This document shows, one piece after another, positions 9,742 through 20,833 of a stretch of 60,000 bases of DNA. The position numbers and the translations under genes were made by a program. Position 1 is the first letter of the stretch. Every line of letters starts with the position of its first letter. The stretch spans positions 970,001 to 1,030,000 of the forward strand of contig CAIIXF020000002.1 of the NCBI GenBank assembly GCA_903813345.2, written 5' to 3'. Below the pieces are notes generated by a model, which was given only the letters and a program-made list of their open reading frames with translations, did no database searches and was not told where the DNA came from. This DNA is from Owenia fusiformis. Its lineage: Eukaryota; Annelida; Polychaeta; Sabellida; Oweniidae.

Positions 9742-11125
9742 GAATATGAAGAATATGATGAAAATCAGACTATATGTATACTATTTATATGAATAATTGA
9801 AAGTGCATGGTAAATTATAAGATTGGATCTTTAATATACAGGGTCGAGATAACCGTTTTGACCCCTGTGAATGATAGTCAAAATGCATGTAACCTTTCCA
9901 CATACTTATTAGTTCAGTTCAATACATGTACGTTTTTACTCAATAAGATTGAAACAACGATGGTTGTTACTTTTTTTTGTTAATTTAATGTTCTTTTTAT
10001 AATTGTCAAACAATGACGTTCACAGTAGCTGCCTCCAAAGCTGGATAATTTTGTTAATTCTGATCCAATTTTGAAGATTTGTTGTCTCTTTAATGTTGCT
10101 TATATCTTCCACTCATCAAGTAAGGGACAAAACTATGCACACATTCTGTCATACGGCCTCAGTTCTAATAGATATGTTGCTACACTACGATATTCTGAAC
10201 AAAAAATGGATTGATGACGTCACAATTAATGCAAATTAGCTAATTTGCATAACTTAATATTGTAACCATATAGTAAGTTTAATAAGGTTTAATCAGATAC
10301 CAATATCATCTCTATAGACCAAATAATGGCGAAGCTACATTGATTCAAGACTCCAAGGTAAGATGTATGTATATTATTGTCAAATAATGACATTCACGAT
10401 AGCTGCCTCGAAAGTTACATAACTTTCGTAATACTGATTCAATTTTGAATCTGTTTTCACTTTTATGTTGCTTATACCTTCTTCTAATAGAATAAAGGAC
10501 AAAACCGTTCAGAAATTTTGCCATACGGCCTCAGTTCTAATAGATACGTTGCTATAGTTGGAAATTCTGAACCAAAAATAGATTGATGACGTCATAATTT
10601 ATGCAAATTAGATAATTTGCATAATTGAATATCAGAAATTTATTGGAAATTCAACGAGGTTTAATTTGGTACCAATATCATTTCTATAGACCAAATAATG
10701 ACAGAGCTACAAATGATTTAAGATACCAAGGTAAGGTGTCTAAAGATGCGTAACCATGGTAACTGAATGCCGCCATAAAAGTACTATGGGACATTAGTTG
10801 GCAATGTTAACAAATGGATTCATTAAATAGACACCCTAGGGATTACAAAAATGTATGTAACTTATTCACACCTTATGGGTGCATGGGAACCCCTTGTTCC
10901 TACTATACTACATGTATTTGTATTATTTATGGCTATTGTTAGCAAAGGTTTTATGCCGACAGAAAGATGGCAGCAGTGGTAGAATTCTATTAACACATAT
11001 TGACTGCCATGCCCTTTTTATTTAAAAATGATTTCTATCGTCCTTTAGCCTTTGCTGTTCCCTTGGACTTATGGCAACTCGTTAAAAACTATAAAAGCTG
11101 TTAGTTTTACATACGCTATTCTCAC

Positions 11126-12769
11126 TTACATTATTAGTGCTAAACCGATCATATTGAGACCAGCCATTACCAGAAAGACGATACCGTTAAATGTTGGGAG
11201 CGTTGCCTTGTAAATTAGATTAAATAGAGAGTGCCCGATCGTACTAGACACTATCTCCGCACTTGCTATGGTCGCGAATACTGCACCTATAACAAGATTC
11301 ATGTCAACACCATATTTTACAAATAATCCTAATAGGAGGGTTCTGGGGAATACACATAGCCCGCCGATGGGGACAATTGTTGAATAGTCTGCAACATTTG
11401 TAAATCTAGGAGAAGTTATGCTCCGATTCAGTTGAAGTTAAGGTTGAGTGAATCTTGATGATCATAAACAGACTTCTGGGCAAAAATCGGACAAGTATTA
11501 CAACTATAATAAACATGCATTAAATGATAAAACCGGTCATCTGGGCAAAGTAGGGCATTTACCTATTTCACTTGGATGAACAATCTTTGAAACCTGCGCG
11601 CGCACCATTGCAGTAACCATCCCGCCACCTATACTTACGACTGGGATAAGAAATATCATTAACTGCGTTATACACATCGCTATATATGTGAAGCTCATTG
11701 TCGAAATAAAGCAACTGATCGCAATTAGTACAGCATCGGAGAACCATTTGGACAATAGCTTCACCAAGACTATGTTTGATATAGACATGGCAGCCTCTTT
11801 TGCCGCCGAATAATATCCTAGTAGGACAGGGTTGAAACATATAGGCGATTTCAACACCTTTAATGTAAAAACATCACTCCCTAACATCGATGTCACGTGT
11901 AGGAATATAACTAATAGAAGGATAACTAGTTTCGATTGTCTTTTATCGGACGTTTTCACGCGATACGGTTGGATGCTTTTAACCATGTGATCGCACGTTA
12001 TTATCTTAACAGGTTGCTTCTTGACTGTTTCGGGGACAAAGAAACCAATGTAAATTATAGCAACAACATTAAGGATAGTCACAATCACGTAGGGATATAG
12101 AAATCCAGCAGATTTCACAAAATATCCCATGCCCAAGCTTCCAAGTGAGGTCACAATGGTCGCCGACGTTTCCATGGTAACCATTCTAAACGCACGGTTC
12201 TCATTGGTCGTGACGTCTGCAAGGTATGCGTACGATGTTGCGAAAATGAGGCCGAAACTGCCTGTAAATCCATCCAATGCATATCCAATAAACAGATATT
12301 CCAAATCTGCGTGTAAATAGATTACTATTGCGAAATTCAGATGTCGAAGCATGTTAAAAATTATTGGGATCATCAGTGCAGGCCAGCGACCGACTTTATC
12401 GCTCAAAGTGCCGAGAAACAGAGACATGAATAAGGCGGGTATATTTCTTGCGAGGTGTAAATATAAATCAAAGATGGCCACTTCATTCTGTATCGTCTGC
12501 TCGATTGCTGAGTTATTGTCCGACTGATTTCCAGTGATACTTTCACAAATATCAGTTTCATTCTTTCCCAAATAATCGAAATTGTATTTCTCACCTATCT
12601 TCTGGTAATAATACTGATTGTTAACGACAGCTAGAGGCACTGAAATAGAGTATAGAATCAAGACTGGCTCTATTATAATCAACCGTTTCGTATTTCGTGC
12701 CCAGCTGCACCATCCATTTGGAGCGCCATCAATCGGATCCTTTTTCAGCAACCTGCTTTTTTCATCCAT
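11126..12769 (-). CDS. SLC46-like major facilitator transporter, two exons
   Basis: Exon 1 is 12769-11563. It ends at a consensus donor (ATAG|GTAAAT). The intron of 276 bp ends in TTATAG at 11287, and exon 2 is 11286-11126 (TAA stop). The joined frame gives 455 residues, the usual SLC46 size. Visible features are an early membrane segment with a conserved EP (about 34-35), a long first outer loop with sequons near N70, N81 and N85, the MFS signature GTLSDKVGR (about 120-128), and about 12 hydrophobic spans. Exon 2 completes GAVFATIASAEIVSSTIGH, a match to the eleventh-helix region of the family. SLC46 proteins are proton-coupled carriers (SLC46A1 carries folate; A2 and A3 have been linked to muropeptides and related ligands). 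The substrate here cannot be told. The first ATG has A at -3 and G at +4. Confidence 0.85.
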
Positions 12770-14690
12770 TTTTGTTTTGTATAATGTGTTAACTACATGT
12801 TTATAAACATTGCTTTTGTTTCAAGGGCACAAAACATTGTTCATTATACAGGTACAACATGATCCAGGCTACCTGATAAAAAATATCATGTGATTCATTG
12901 TTAGTCATAGGTAAGTGCACTTAAACTACTCAAAACGCTATACGATTACAAGACCTTGAAAATCAAATCATAAAATACAATAGAGACGATCTGTCAGCGA
13001 CTTGTTCATGTACCTGTACTGATAATGTAATATCTCAGTGGCGTAGCCAGCAATTATTGACCAGGGGTTCGATTTTTTATGTTATCCACAAATCTCCCCT
13101 TTTATCGGTGTACCTCACATAAAAGCATTTTTTGTATTTTTCATACATACAATTCATTTTATTTATTCACAGCTATGTCGAATTCTGAAACATGCAATAC
13201 CCACACTTTTAGCTGATTTTTGAAAAGATTCCAAATCAAAAGATTTTTATTTGCTATTTCATTTTGTTATAGAGGAGTTCATAATGACCTCATGAACTTA
13301 CAGTTACTTACTGAATACTAGTATATTCAATAGCAAATATTTTTGAAGAATGTAATATTTATTTAATCATGGCGCACAGTCACTGGTGATCCGCTGGATT
13401 ACGCTGGTTATCGAAACGGTTCGTTCGTTCGTTCGTTCATATCATATTGTCCTTCGAAATGAAACCCATATTCAATCCCTCCTCGTAAATAACATCTATA
13501 TATTACAAGGGTAAGATAATGATACTAGGGAAAATATCTTTTTTCAAGTTTATGTTTTATTTATTTCATAATGTTTTTCAAGAAATAATAAAGGGTCAAC
13601 GCCGAAGCATTATTGGGCTTGTAGGTTACAATGGTAAATTACAATAGTAGGTTACAAGGTAATTATGATAGATATAAAACGATATATAATATATTTCATA
13701 AGTAAAAATCATGAAAACTCGGAGACAGGCCAGAGATAAATGTACATATTCAATAATATTGGACTATGTCTTGACTTCCTTGACAATAGAGTATACAAAA
13801 TCAATTTCAATAGCCTTCTTATTTGTAATGGAGTCAAGAGAGGAATCAGCAAAAAGTAAAAAGTCTACCCCGTCTTCCTGTTTCCTATGATTACCATGAT
13901 GATGGGAAATATCTTCAGTTGTCATTTATCGTTAACTACAAGCGAATTTACTTGACATTTGCTGTACACACACAGCAGAATAGTTTTCATCGGGTGCAAC
14001 ATATACATGGAAATTAAAGGGAAAAGAATCAATGATGTTAAAGACTAGCACTACCACAGACTTTTGCTGGCTTCCATTACTCTACAGGGCAAGGCATACT
14101 TTTGAGTTTGATCAAATCTCTGAGTATTTTTATCTTGGTAAGTCATTAACTAATGATTTACTTTCATACATTTTATAAGTCTTATATCAATAAACATATT
14201 CGAATTTGCATTTTGAATATTTATTAGTCAAAACTGGTATTTTAATGGAGAAACTTCTACTTTTAGTGTGGTACTTCTAGAGAAGCAAGAGCCTGTTGTG
14301 TTAATGCCACATATAATTAATTCATATTTAGTTAGATAATGTACAATCTAATTAAATGCAAATACTTAATATAATATATCCATGTACTATGTTAATGCCA
14401 TCACCTTGCAGTTTCACTATACTTTTATATTATATTCTATTTTGGTGCTATGAGACAGCATTTATTTTACTTCACTTGAATAAACTATGCACGAACTACA
14501 ATAATCGGCCTCATATAGCATATTGCCATAGTGACTGAGTACAGCATATTGTCAGTATATTGTGCATTAACAATGTATCAAGGTCATTGTCAACAATGTG
14601 CATTATTTACAGTGTACAAACGGTTGTGCATTGGTAACCATAGAAACAAAGGTGACATATTATTGTTGATCATGTTAATCTCAAACATAA
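12770..14690. other. Intergenic, repeat fragments only
   Basis: No supported gene. It holds a fragment with the end motif CAGTGGCGTAGCCAGC at about 13037-13052, related to the element at 51828; a fragment starting CACTGGTGATCC at 13381, related to the element at 55658; and a CGTT microsatellite at 13419-13438. From about 14553, short A+T-rich direct repeats around GTGCATT lead into the next foldback. Confidence 0.5.
13419..13438. repeat. CGTT microsatellite
   Basis: Five consecutive TTCG/CGTT units are visible within an element fragment that starts at 13381. Confidence 0.8.
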
Positions 14691-15212
14691 GGTAAAGATT
14701 TAAACATGGATTGGATCGAGTGGTTTGGATTCATGTAAAAGGTGGATTGGATCGGGAATCTTCAAAATATGGATTTTCTTTTAAATCTTTTTTATTGATC
14801 TCCCTCTTAGAAGATTGGTGCTTTCCTCACTTCCATGATGTCAAATGATAGATGTAATATTAATTTGCTTGGATTGGCTTCATTTTTCAGTCCAAACAGA
14901 ACATAGAAATGTTTTGGGAACATCCACACATCAATTTGAATGACAGTTTTTATCCACAGATCTATGTTTATTGTGTTTTGCAAAATTTACAAGGGAAAGC
15001 AAGCAAATACTTAAGAATGTCCATTACTTAGAGTATGTATTTGTCGTTACTTTGCTCTGATTACTCAGAGGAACCCAAGTTATCACAAAATACTTTAAAG
15101 GGAAATTGCTTAGAGGGAGATTAACAGAAAAAACCTAAAGAAATTCCCAATCCAATCCACTCTTTACAAGAATCCAAACCCTCTCAATACAATCCACCTT
15201 TTAATCTCTACC
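14691..15212. mobile_element. Foldback element GGTAAAGATT, copy 1 (522 bp)
   Basis: The ends GGTAAAGATT...AATCTCTACC are inverted and followed by imperfect inverted arms containing GGTGGATTGGATCGGGAATC. The flanks AAACATAA (14683-14690) and AAATATTA (15213-15220) match at 6 of 8 positions, consistent with a decayed 8-bp target duplication. The same family is found complete at 39208-39813. It lies inside an older inverted repeat (ACCATAGAAACAAAG at about 14638 and its complement at about 15230). No coding capacity. Confidence 0.75.
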
Positions 15213-16016
15213 AAATATTAAGATCAACTTTGTTTCTATGGTTAACTATTGCAAATATATATTTCCCCTTTAAGTACAGGGTGTGTCATATGTATGCACC
15301 CCCTATAAACTCATACATGTAGCATTGCTACCCTGTCATGTTATATATCATTCTATTCCTTATGGGAAGTTACATAAGATTGTGAAGTTTCAGAATCAAG
15401 TTGTGTCGCCCCTGAAATAAGATACAAATGTATCAAATATATATGCGTACGGGTCATTTCAAGGGATTGCTGTATAGTTAGAATAATTGGATCAGAAATA
15501 CAAGGGGACGTTTTCAAAGATTGTCGTTAAAACCGTTTTGGTATAATTTCCCCTATCATGCCCATTTTCTTAAACATTCGTTTTTTGAGAGAAAAATTAT
15601 AGTTGACACCTCACGTAGCAAATACATACTCGTATATGAATTTCTGATGTTATTGACCACGTTGCCTCGATCTATACGTTACTTGACATCCATCGGCACT
15701 ATATTCTCATTAACAAATGTATGTTAACAATAAAGCATACACAATGTCTTATCTTCCTGTTCTGCAACTGATATCAACTTATCCTACGTTAAACTTTTAT
15801 CGCATATAAAATACAACAAATATATTTCGGAAAACCTAATTATCACAATAATGTTGTGCCTTTGCAAAACCTTTACTTTTTCTTTTTAAACTTCAATTTG
15901 CATTTAACTTTTGTGTACAGAGCTGGTGAAAGTAATAAAAAGATAAACAAGTCTGAAAACCATCAACTGATCAATAAAAAGTCCATCAAAGAGAATCTCG
16001 AGCAAGAATCCTTGAT
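15213..16016. other. Intergenic, downstream of the GTPase gene
   Basis: No supported gene. A motif TACAGGGTGTGTCATATG at about 15277 resembles the end of a small mariner-like element, but no partner end is visible. Confidence 0.4.
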
Positions 16017-19000
16017 TCAAACTTTGGATGAAGGGACATATCCAGAGCTACTCTTTTCCCATCTCCTGGCCCTTTTTCTTTTTGGTTGTCTACGAAGCCC
16101 CTCTTTCACCATTTCCCAGCTGAAAGTTACAAAATTCTGAAATCTTCCAAATACACCCTGCTCCGAATTCTGCTTCGGTTTCATATCCATGATCTTTATT
16201 CTGTAGTCATTAAAAGGATCGGCTCCTTCATGTATCATCTTAACAAACACCTCTGTTCTGGTTCGGAGTTTCCTCAGCTCTTCAACTCGCTGTTTGTGTC
16301 CAGGCTTTCGCTCAGCCATCTCTGAATCGATAAGTGTATCAATGTAATCCAATGTTGACAGTGGGTTGGGCTTAAGAGCAATTTCATTGAGATGCTCAAC
16401 TGTTTGGCGTACTTCCTCGGTAAGCATTAACGTACTCGTCTGGTGCGATTCGAAGTCTTCATGAAGTTTCTGAATCAGTCCCTCGGCTGTCATCTTATCC
16501 TGCATACCTTGTTGGTATCTGGCATACAGTTCAGCAGACGTCTTAGTTACTGCCCGACGTTTGATGACCATGATGAACGGCATATTTTTGTGACTTTGCC
16601 AGTGACACTTTTGAGGACAAATACGACACGTACCGGTACGTTTATCCATTGCCCAGCATCCTGCCTTATCGCTGTCGTCAGGTATATAACATCTTTCGTG
16701 ACATGTTCGGTTACATGTTATACAATTTGTTGTATAATGGCCAGCTGGTATATCTCGCTTCTCAATCACGTCTTCTTCAACTGTGTACTCGAATTCTTTG
16801 TTTGCGTCTATCAATGCTTCGTAGCGCAGGACGACCTTCAATTCGTTTGTAAGATTCTCCAGCTTATTCAATCCCAGTTTGATGTCGTCTTGCATTTTGA
16901 ACACGTATAATTCAAGCTGATGCCGTTCTTGCAGTACCTCCTTTGTCAATGTCAGACTTTTTGATTCGAATTTTCCAATTGCTTCAAAGAAGGTTTTAAA
17001 ACTTTCCTCGCCCATTTCCCAAAACATCTTGTTGAACACTTCATTTCTTGAATGTTCTTCTTTCTCAGCAAATATAGCTGAGTTATTGAACTTAAAATAA
17101 TCGCTATATTTGAATCCTGCTTCCTTTATTCCACTGAGTACAGGCGGTTTTTGAGCATCTGCAAATGTCAACAGCATCAAAATGTTATCCTCAATATCTC
17201 TTCCGAATAAGGAAAGGATCTTATCAAAGATATACCGTTGAGTTGGTGTAAGTCGTGGAAGTGAGGACTGAGTAACAAATCCAACTGCATCGATGTGGTC
17301 TATACCATTTGCGCCAGATGTTGTAAAGAATTCACGGATTTGTTCCGTTATTTGCTCATCTCGTTTGTATCCTCCAGTGTCCCCAAACCCAGGTGTGTCA
17401 ATAATAGTCACGGTGAAGGGTACCTTTAGACCTGGTTCATGGTGGATTGTGTAAGAGGATATGGCTTTAGTTTGGCTTTCAGCTTGATTGTGGTTCAGTT
17501 GTTCAGGTATTAGTTTCAATCTTTCGCTGTCATTCCAATTCAAACCAAACATGTAGTTGACCATTCCATTTATCAATGTACTTTTGCCTGCTCCAGTAGC
17601 TCCTACAATCATAATGACACGTTCGATAGACGCCGGATTACGAACGCCATATTCAAATTTTTGAATCGTCCCATCTATCTTTTCATATGTCTTTTCAAGG
17701 ACCATTTGACGTAAAGCTGGGTTACCATTTCTCTCAATCGTTGAAGACTCTATAGCCGATGCCTTGCAGACTTCCTCAACTGTAGCATCAATAACAAATT
17801 CGTCACTAATCTCGCTGTCATCACTCAACGCATCTTCCTCATATTTAGCAATTATGGCAAATACATATGGAATGTTTGGTTGCAGTTGAAGTTCGGTTTC
17901 AATCTGATGTGATGCATCTCTTGGAGGAGCAGGGATAACCACGCTATTCCAGAGATTGTCACTCAGTCTCTTTATTTTTATCTTGTATAATTTTACTTTA
18001 TCGGGATTCTGGGTAGGCTCAATCCAGGCTATACCAGCCTTTAGAGGTGACTTTTGCCAGAGCCTTGGTTTTCCGGGTGTTGTTGAATACTGCATTCCTG
18101 TGCCATCTACAGTGCTAACACTCCTGGTTGGTTTAGTGCCAGCACGGCCCACAGCACACGACGAGATTTCAACTTTAATGTCACCAGTTTTTTTCGGGAC
18201 TGGTGATGATTGGTCAACAGTTGGATTTATTTCTTCATCATCCGAGGAGGGTTCAATCTGTAAGGAGGTGGTTGCTTCGACATGTGATTTAATACAGATT
18301 GGCTTGGAAAAATCTTCTCCAACAGGATCATTTGTATTTTGTCCTACATCACCTCCAATCTTATCAACCTGATCACAATGCTCTGCTTGGACAGTAGAGT
18401 CATCGCCGTATGTAGGCTCCACTCCGTTTGATGATTTTTTCTGAGTAAAGTTTGTACTCCCACATGGATCTTTATCTTCAATACCATCCTCTATCTGTAG
18501 TTCATGTTTTAACAAGTTGTCCTCAGCACACACAGAGGTAACTGCGTCTGTTTCAATACCAAAGGCATGAGGCGATTTAACTGGATCACAATCAGACACG
18601 CCATCATTTTTGGGAAATTCATTTGTGTAGTTTTGATTTTCCACCAACTTTCTCTCGTCTTCTTCAACGCCAATTTCTTGGTCTTGGATATCATTTGCAT
18701 CGACTGCTTCTCTAATCATTGTATCGGCATTTTCTCGTTCTTTGATATTATTTTTATCGCCTTCTGTTTCTTTACAATCGTCTTCTGACAATCCTTCACC
18801 TTTTTGAATCAATAATTTGGCACTTTCTTGATCTTGGATATAATTTTCACAGCCGCTTGTTTCCGTTTGCTTTTCATCCAACATTACTTCACCTTCTTTG
18901 ATGACAAGTTCCTGTGTATTTTCGACCTGTATTGTTTCCTCGTCAAACACTTCTTCCACAGCGTCGCAGACTTCTGTAGATTCATTCTTTTCAGAATGAT

Positions 19001-19022
19001 CAACAGGGTTGTTATCTTCCAT
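16017..19022 (-). CDS. Large P-loop GTPase with fibronectin-III domain and Cys-rich region
   Basis: The single 1001-residue frame has these parts: an acidic, low-complexity N-terminus (1-300); a probable fibronectin-III domain (about 315-415, hydrophobic beta pattern ending PNIPYVFAIIAKYEED); a GTPase domain with Walker A GATGAGKST (474-482), DTPGFGDTGG (542-551, switch II) and TFAD (619-622, in the position of the base-recognition motif); a Cys/His cluster (767-812, C-X2-C, C-H-X2-C, C-X2-C and more) likely to bind zinc; coiled-coil-prone helices; and a basic tail (KRKRARR near 982-988). This order is known from uncharacterised GTPases of fish and invertebrates related to the AIG1/GIMAP-septin group. 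No membrane segment is seen. Its cellular role is unknown; GIMAP relatives act at membranes in immune cells. The ATG has a strong context (AACAATGG). Confidence 0.85.
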   Translation of the reverse strand: MEDNNPVDHSEKNESTEVCDAVEEVFDEETIQVENTQELVIKEGEVMLDEKQTETSGCENYIQDQESAKLLIQKGEGLSEDDCKETEGDKNNIKERENADTMIREAVDANDIQDQEIGVEEDERKLVENQNYTNEFPKNDGVSDCDPVKSPHAFGIETDAVTSVCAEDNLLKHELQIEDGIEDKDPCGSTNFTQKKSSNGVEPTYGDDSTVQAEHCDQVDKIGGDVGQNTNDPVGEDFSKPICIKSHVEATTSLQIEPSSDDEEINPTVDQSSPVPKKTGDIKVEISSCAVGRAGTKPTRSVSTVDGTGMQYSTTPGKPRLWQKSPLKAGIAWIEPTQNPDKVKLYKIKIKRLSDNLWNSVVIPAPPRDASHQIETELQLQPNIPYVFAIIAKYEEDALSDDSEISDEFVIDATVEEVCKASAIESSTIERNGNPALRQMVLEKTYEKIDGTIQKFEYGVRNPASIERVIMIVGATGAGKSTLINGMVNYMFGLNWNDSERLKLIPEQLNHNQAESQTKAISSYTIHHEPGLKVPFTVTIIDTPGFGDTGGYKRDEQITEQIREFFTTSGANGIDHIDAVGFVTQSSLPRLTPTQRYIFDKILSLFGRDIEDNILMLLTFADAQKPPVLSGIKEAGFKYSDYFKFNNSAIFAEKEEHSRNEVFNKMFWEMGEESFKTFFEAIGKFESKSLTLTKEVLQERHQLELYVFKMQDDIKLGLNKLENLTNELKVVLRYEALIDANKEFEYTVEEDVIEKRDIPAGHYTTNCITCNRTCHERCYIPDDSDKAGCWAMDKRTGTCRICPQKCHWQSHKNMPFIMVIKRRAVTKTSAELYARYQQGMQDKMTAEGLIQKLHEDFESHQTSTLMLTEEVRQTVEHLNEIALKPNPLSTLDYIDTLIDSEMAERKPGHKQRVEELRKLRTRTEVFVKMIHEGADPFNDYRIKIMDMKPKQNSEQGVFGRFQNFVTFSWEMVKEGLRRQPKRKRARRWEKSSSGYVPSSKV

Positions 19023-19286
19023 TGTTTAGCCGTAGGGGAAGTATATGGCGAGATTATAAACCAATGTGACCAAACAAAACAAAACAAATGAAACACGTAA
19101 AATCTCTAATATAAAGGAAACCTTGAAATAGATTGAGGATTTCCAACAGAAACTGGACGATAAAGGTTTTGCAAGATCCTTAATAAGCTCAGAAACCTCT
19201 CGAAATGTTATAAGTTATAATTTAGGTATTTCAAAAAGCAATACTTTTACCACTTTTCAAATAACTGCTTTTATGTATAGTTTTCG
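19023..19286. other. 5' flank of the GTPase gene
   Basis: Non-coding. It probably contains the 5' UTR or a first intron of the minus-strand GTPase gene. No clear TATA box is visible on the minus strand. Confidence 0.4.
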
Positions 19287-19664
19287 TACCCTTTGCATTC
19301 GTTTGACTTCACTTCTTAAAAGAGAGCTTCGTCTTCACTCTTTCAAACTAAAATAAACCTGTGAACTCACCGCGCCAATCAGTGTTCGTCGGCAAAATTT
19401 GACCGACGTTCTATAAATGGTCATTCCTTCTGACGTCATCGTTGAGCCCGGAATTGACCAATGACGTGCGCATATTTAATTAGAACGCGTTTGGCGTATG
19501 TTTGTTCAAGCTCGCTGAATGGTGGAAGAAAGGTCAGCGCATAAGTCAGAAGTGATTTATTACCCAAACTGTCACCGGTACCCGTCGTGGGGGCGGGGCT
19601 TCTAAACTGTAATATGGTCTCTACTAGGCAGAGTGTAGTTTAACTAGACTCTGCACGCAGGGTA
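19287..19664. mobile_element. Small DNA transposon with 9-bp target duplication
   Basis: The element starts TACCCTTTGC and ends GCAGGGTA, giving a 6-bp inverted terminus. Identical 9-mers TAGTTTTCG flank it (19278-19286 and 19665-19673). The 9-bp duplication recalls Mutator-like elements. It lies 265 bp upstream of the GTPase start codon and contains two CCAAT boxes (19375, 19458), a TATAAA on the plus strand (19412) and a perfect TGACGTCA (19431-19438). An 82-bp internally deleted copy is at 51511-51592. Confidence 0.8.
19375..19465. promoter_or_regulatory. CCAAT/CRE cluster upstream of the GTPase gene
   Basis: GCCAATCAG, TGACGTCA and CCAATGACGTG lie within 90 bp. The stretch is richer in CpG than its surroundings. 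Both motif types work in either orientation, so the cluster could act on the GTPase gene or on an unseen plus-strand transcript. This is motif evidence only. Confidence 0.35.
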
Positions 19665-19673
19665 TAGTTTTCG

Positions 19674-20337
19674 TAATGTAAATGGTTAATCCTCACAGGA
19701 AAGTTCAGTTCTGAATATCAGTCAGTCAAATCAATCCTGGAATACACACAACTTGGCGACGATTTATATCATGCAACTTTTCACTTTGTATTTAAACAGT
19801 ACACAAGTACATGTCTATGTCTGATATCGCCCTGGTATCTTCTTAGTGTCACCAAAAACTGAAACAAAGAATATGATATGGTTTAAGTTGGCCTAAATGA
19901 GGAACTTCTGAGAGAAAAATGAGACAAAGCTCATTGAAATAATTTGACTTGACTTTGAATATATTAAAGAGCAGGGATCTCCCAAACATTCAGAAGTGTA
20001 AACGATTTTAAATTTGAAATGAATAAATTACTATTATATAAGTAAATTGTAAATGTTTTACATTAAAAAATAACCAATAAACCAGACTGACAGTCCAGCT
20101 ATATCCACAATAATTATCGGTCCATCATCGTAAGCCCAGAGGGTGCTTACCCTGGACTCACCTGAAAATTGTGACATCAGGAATTGCGACAGGTTTTGTC
20201 TGTGTGTTTTCAGTTATCTACATGCGTGGCTCAGTTGCATCATGCAAAAACACAGGGCCGAGTTTTGCGTTACATGGATCTGCAAGTATAAATCACGTTT
20301 ACCTTACATTCTTACCTGTTACCTGAATTTCTTGTCT
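19674..20337. other. Intergenic, nothing recognised
   Basis: No protein, RNA gene or repeat could be supported. Confidence 0.4.
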
Positions 20338-20340
20338 TTA

Positions 20341-20830
20341 CACCCCAGTCACATTTGTCGCACGGCGTCCGCAAGTCGACCGCAGGTCAATTAAATCGGT
20401 GAATTTCTGCGGCGAGCGTAGAAAAACTACGCTCGCCTTGCGGCCTCCGTACGGCGAATGCAGATTTTTACAGGCCACAGGGAAGGCGTAGAAATTATAA
20501 CTCGGAGTTATAATATTTGTTCATTTCTGAGGTCCCCGAAGAAATCAACTGGCTCAACAAGATTGAATCATTATTTGTCAATGTTTCACGATCACTTTTC
20601 ATTTGATATTACATCCTAGCACTATGAATAACATTTATAAATTGTCCCGATGTAAATAAAATGAAAAAAGTATTATTTATCAACAGAAATTTAAAATTCA
20701 CCGTGCGGCTGCCGTGGGAAATGCGACTGCAAAAGTATGAGAGCGCAGAAATTCCACGGCGAGCGTAGAAATGTTACTGGCCGCAGAAATGATAGACCGC
20801 AAGGTCGCCGTAGGAAATGTGACTGGGGTG
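20341..20830. mobile_element. Harbinger-like MITE (490 bp, TTA duplication)
   Basis: The termini CACCCCAGTCACATTT and AAATGTGACTGGGGTG are exact inverted repeats, flanked by TTA at 20338-20340 and 20831-20833. A 3-bp TWA duplication is typical of PIF/Harbinger elements. The interior is CpG-rich, with repeated CGGCGAGCGTAGAAA on both strands. No transposase. A short relative (CCGTACGGCTGCCGTAG) lies at about 57517. Confidence 0.8.
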
Positions 20831-20833
20831 TTA

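Larger units (their letters stand above)
5746..10909. mobile_element. Foldback DNA element, unit 2 (5164 bp)
   Basis: This is a direct repeat of unit 1 at an offset of 5166 bp. By eye, differences are very few: the base at about 4136 versus 9302 (G to C), and a G-run near 4330/9496 that is two bases shorter here. The nested LINE is in the same place in both units, so the duplication came after that insertion. Unit 2 begins at the base where unit 1 ends. Confidence 0.88.

Noticed and set aside
11287-11420. Continuation of the transporter exon 2 frame upstream (STIVPIGGLCVFPRTLLL...)
   Set aside because: The frame is open, but joining at 11286 to the donor at 11563 gives the exact family continuation EIG-AVFATIASAE; the extra residues have no counterpart in SLC46 proteins.
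11568-12806. Short frames overlapping the transporter gene on both strands
   Set aside because: They are shadows of the long transporter frame in other phases.
13060-13072. tRNA B-box-like GGTTCGATTTT
   Set aside because: No matching A box or cloverleaf around it; it belongs to a transposon fragment.
15856-16325. Plus-strand frames over the 3' end of the GTPase gene
   Set aside because: Antisense to a well-supported gene and without motifs; one has no ATG start.
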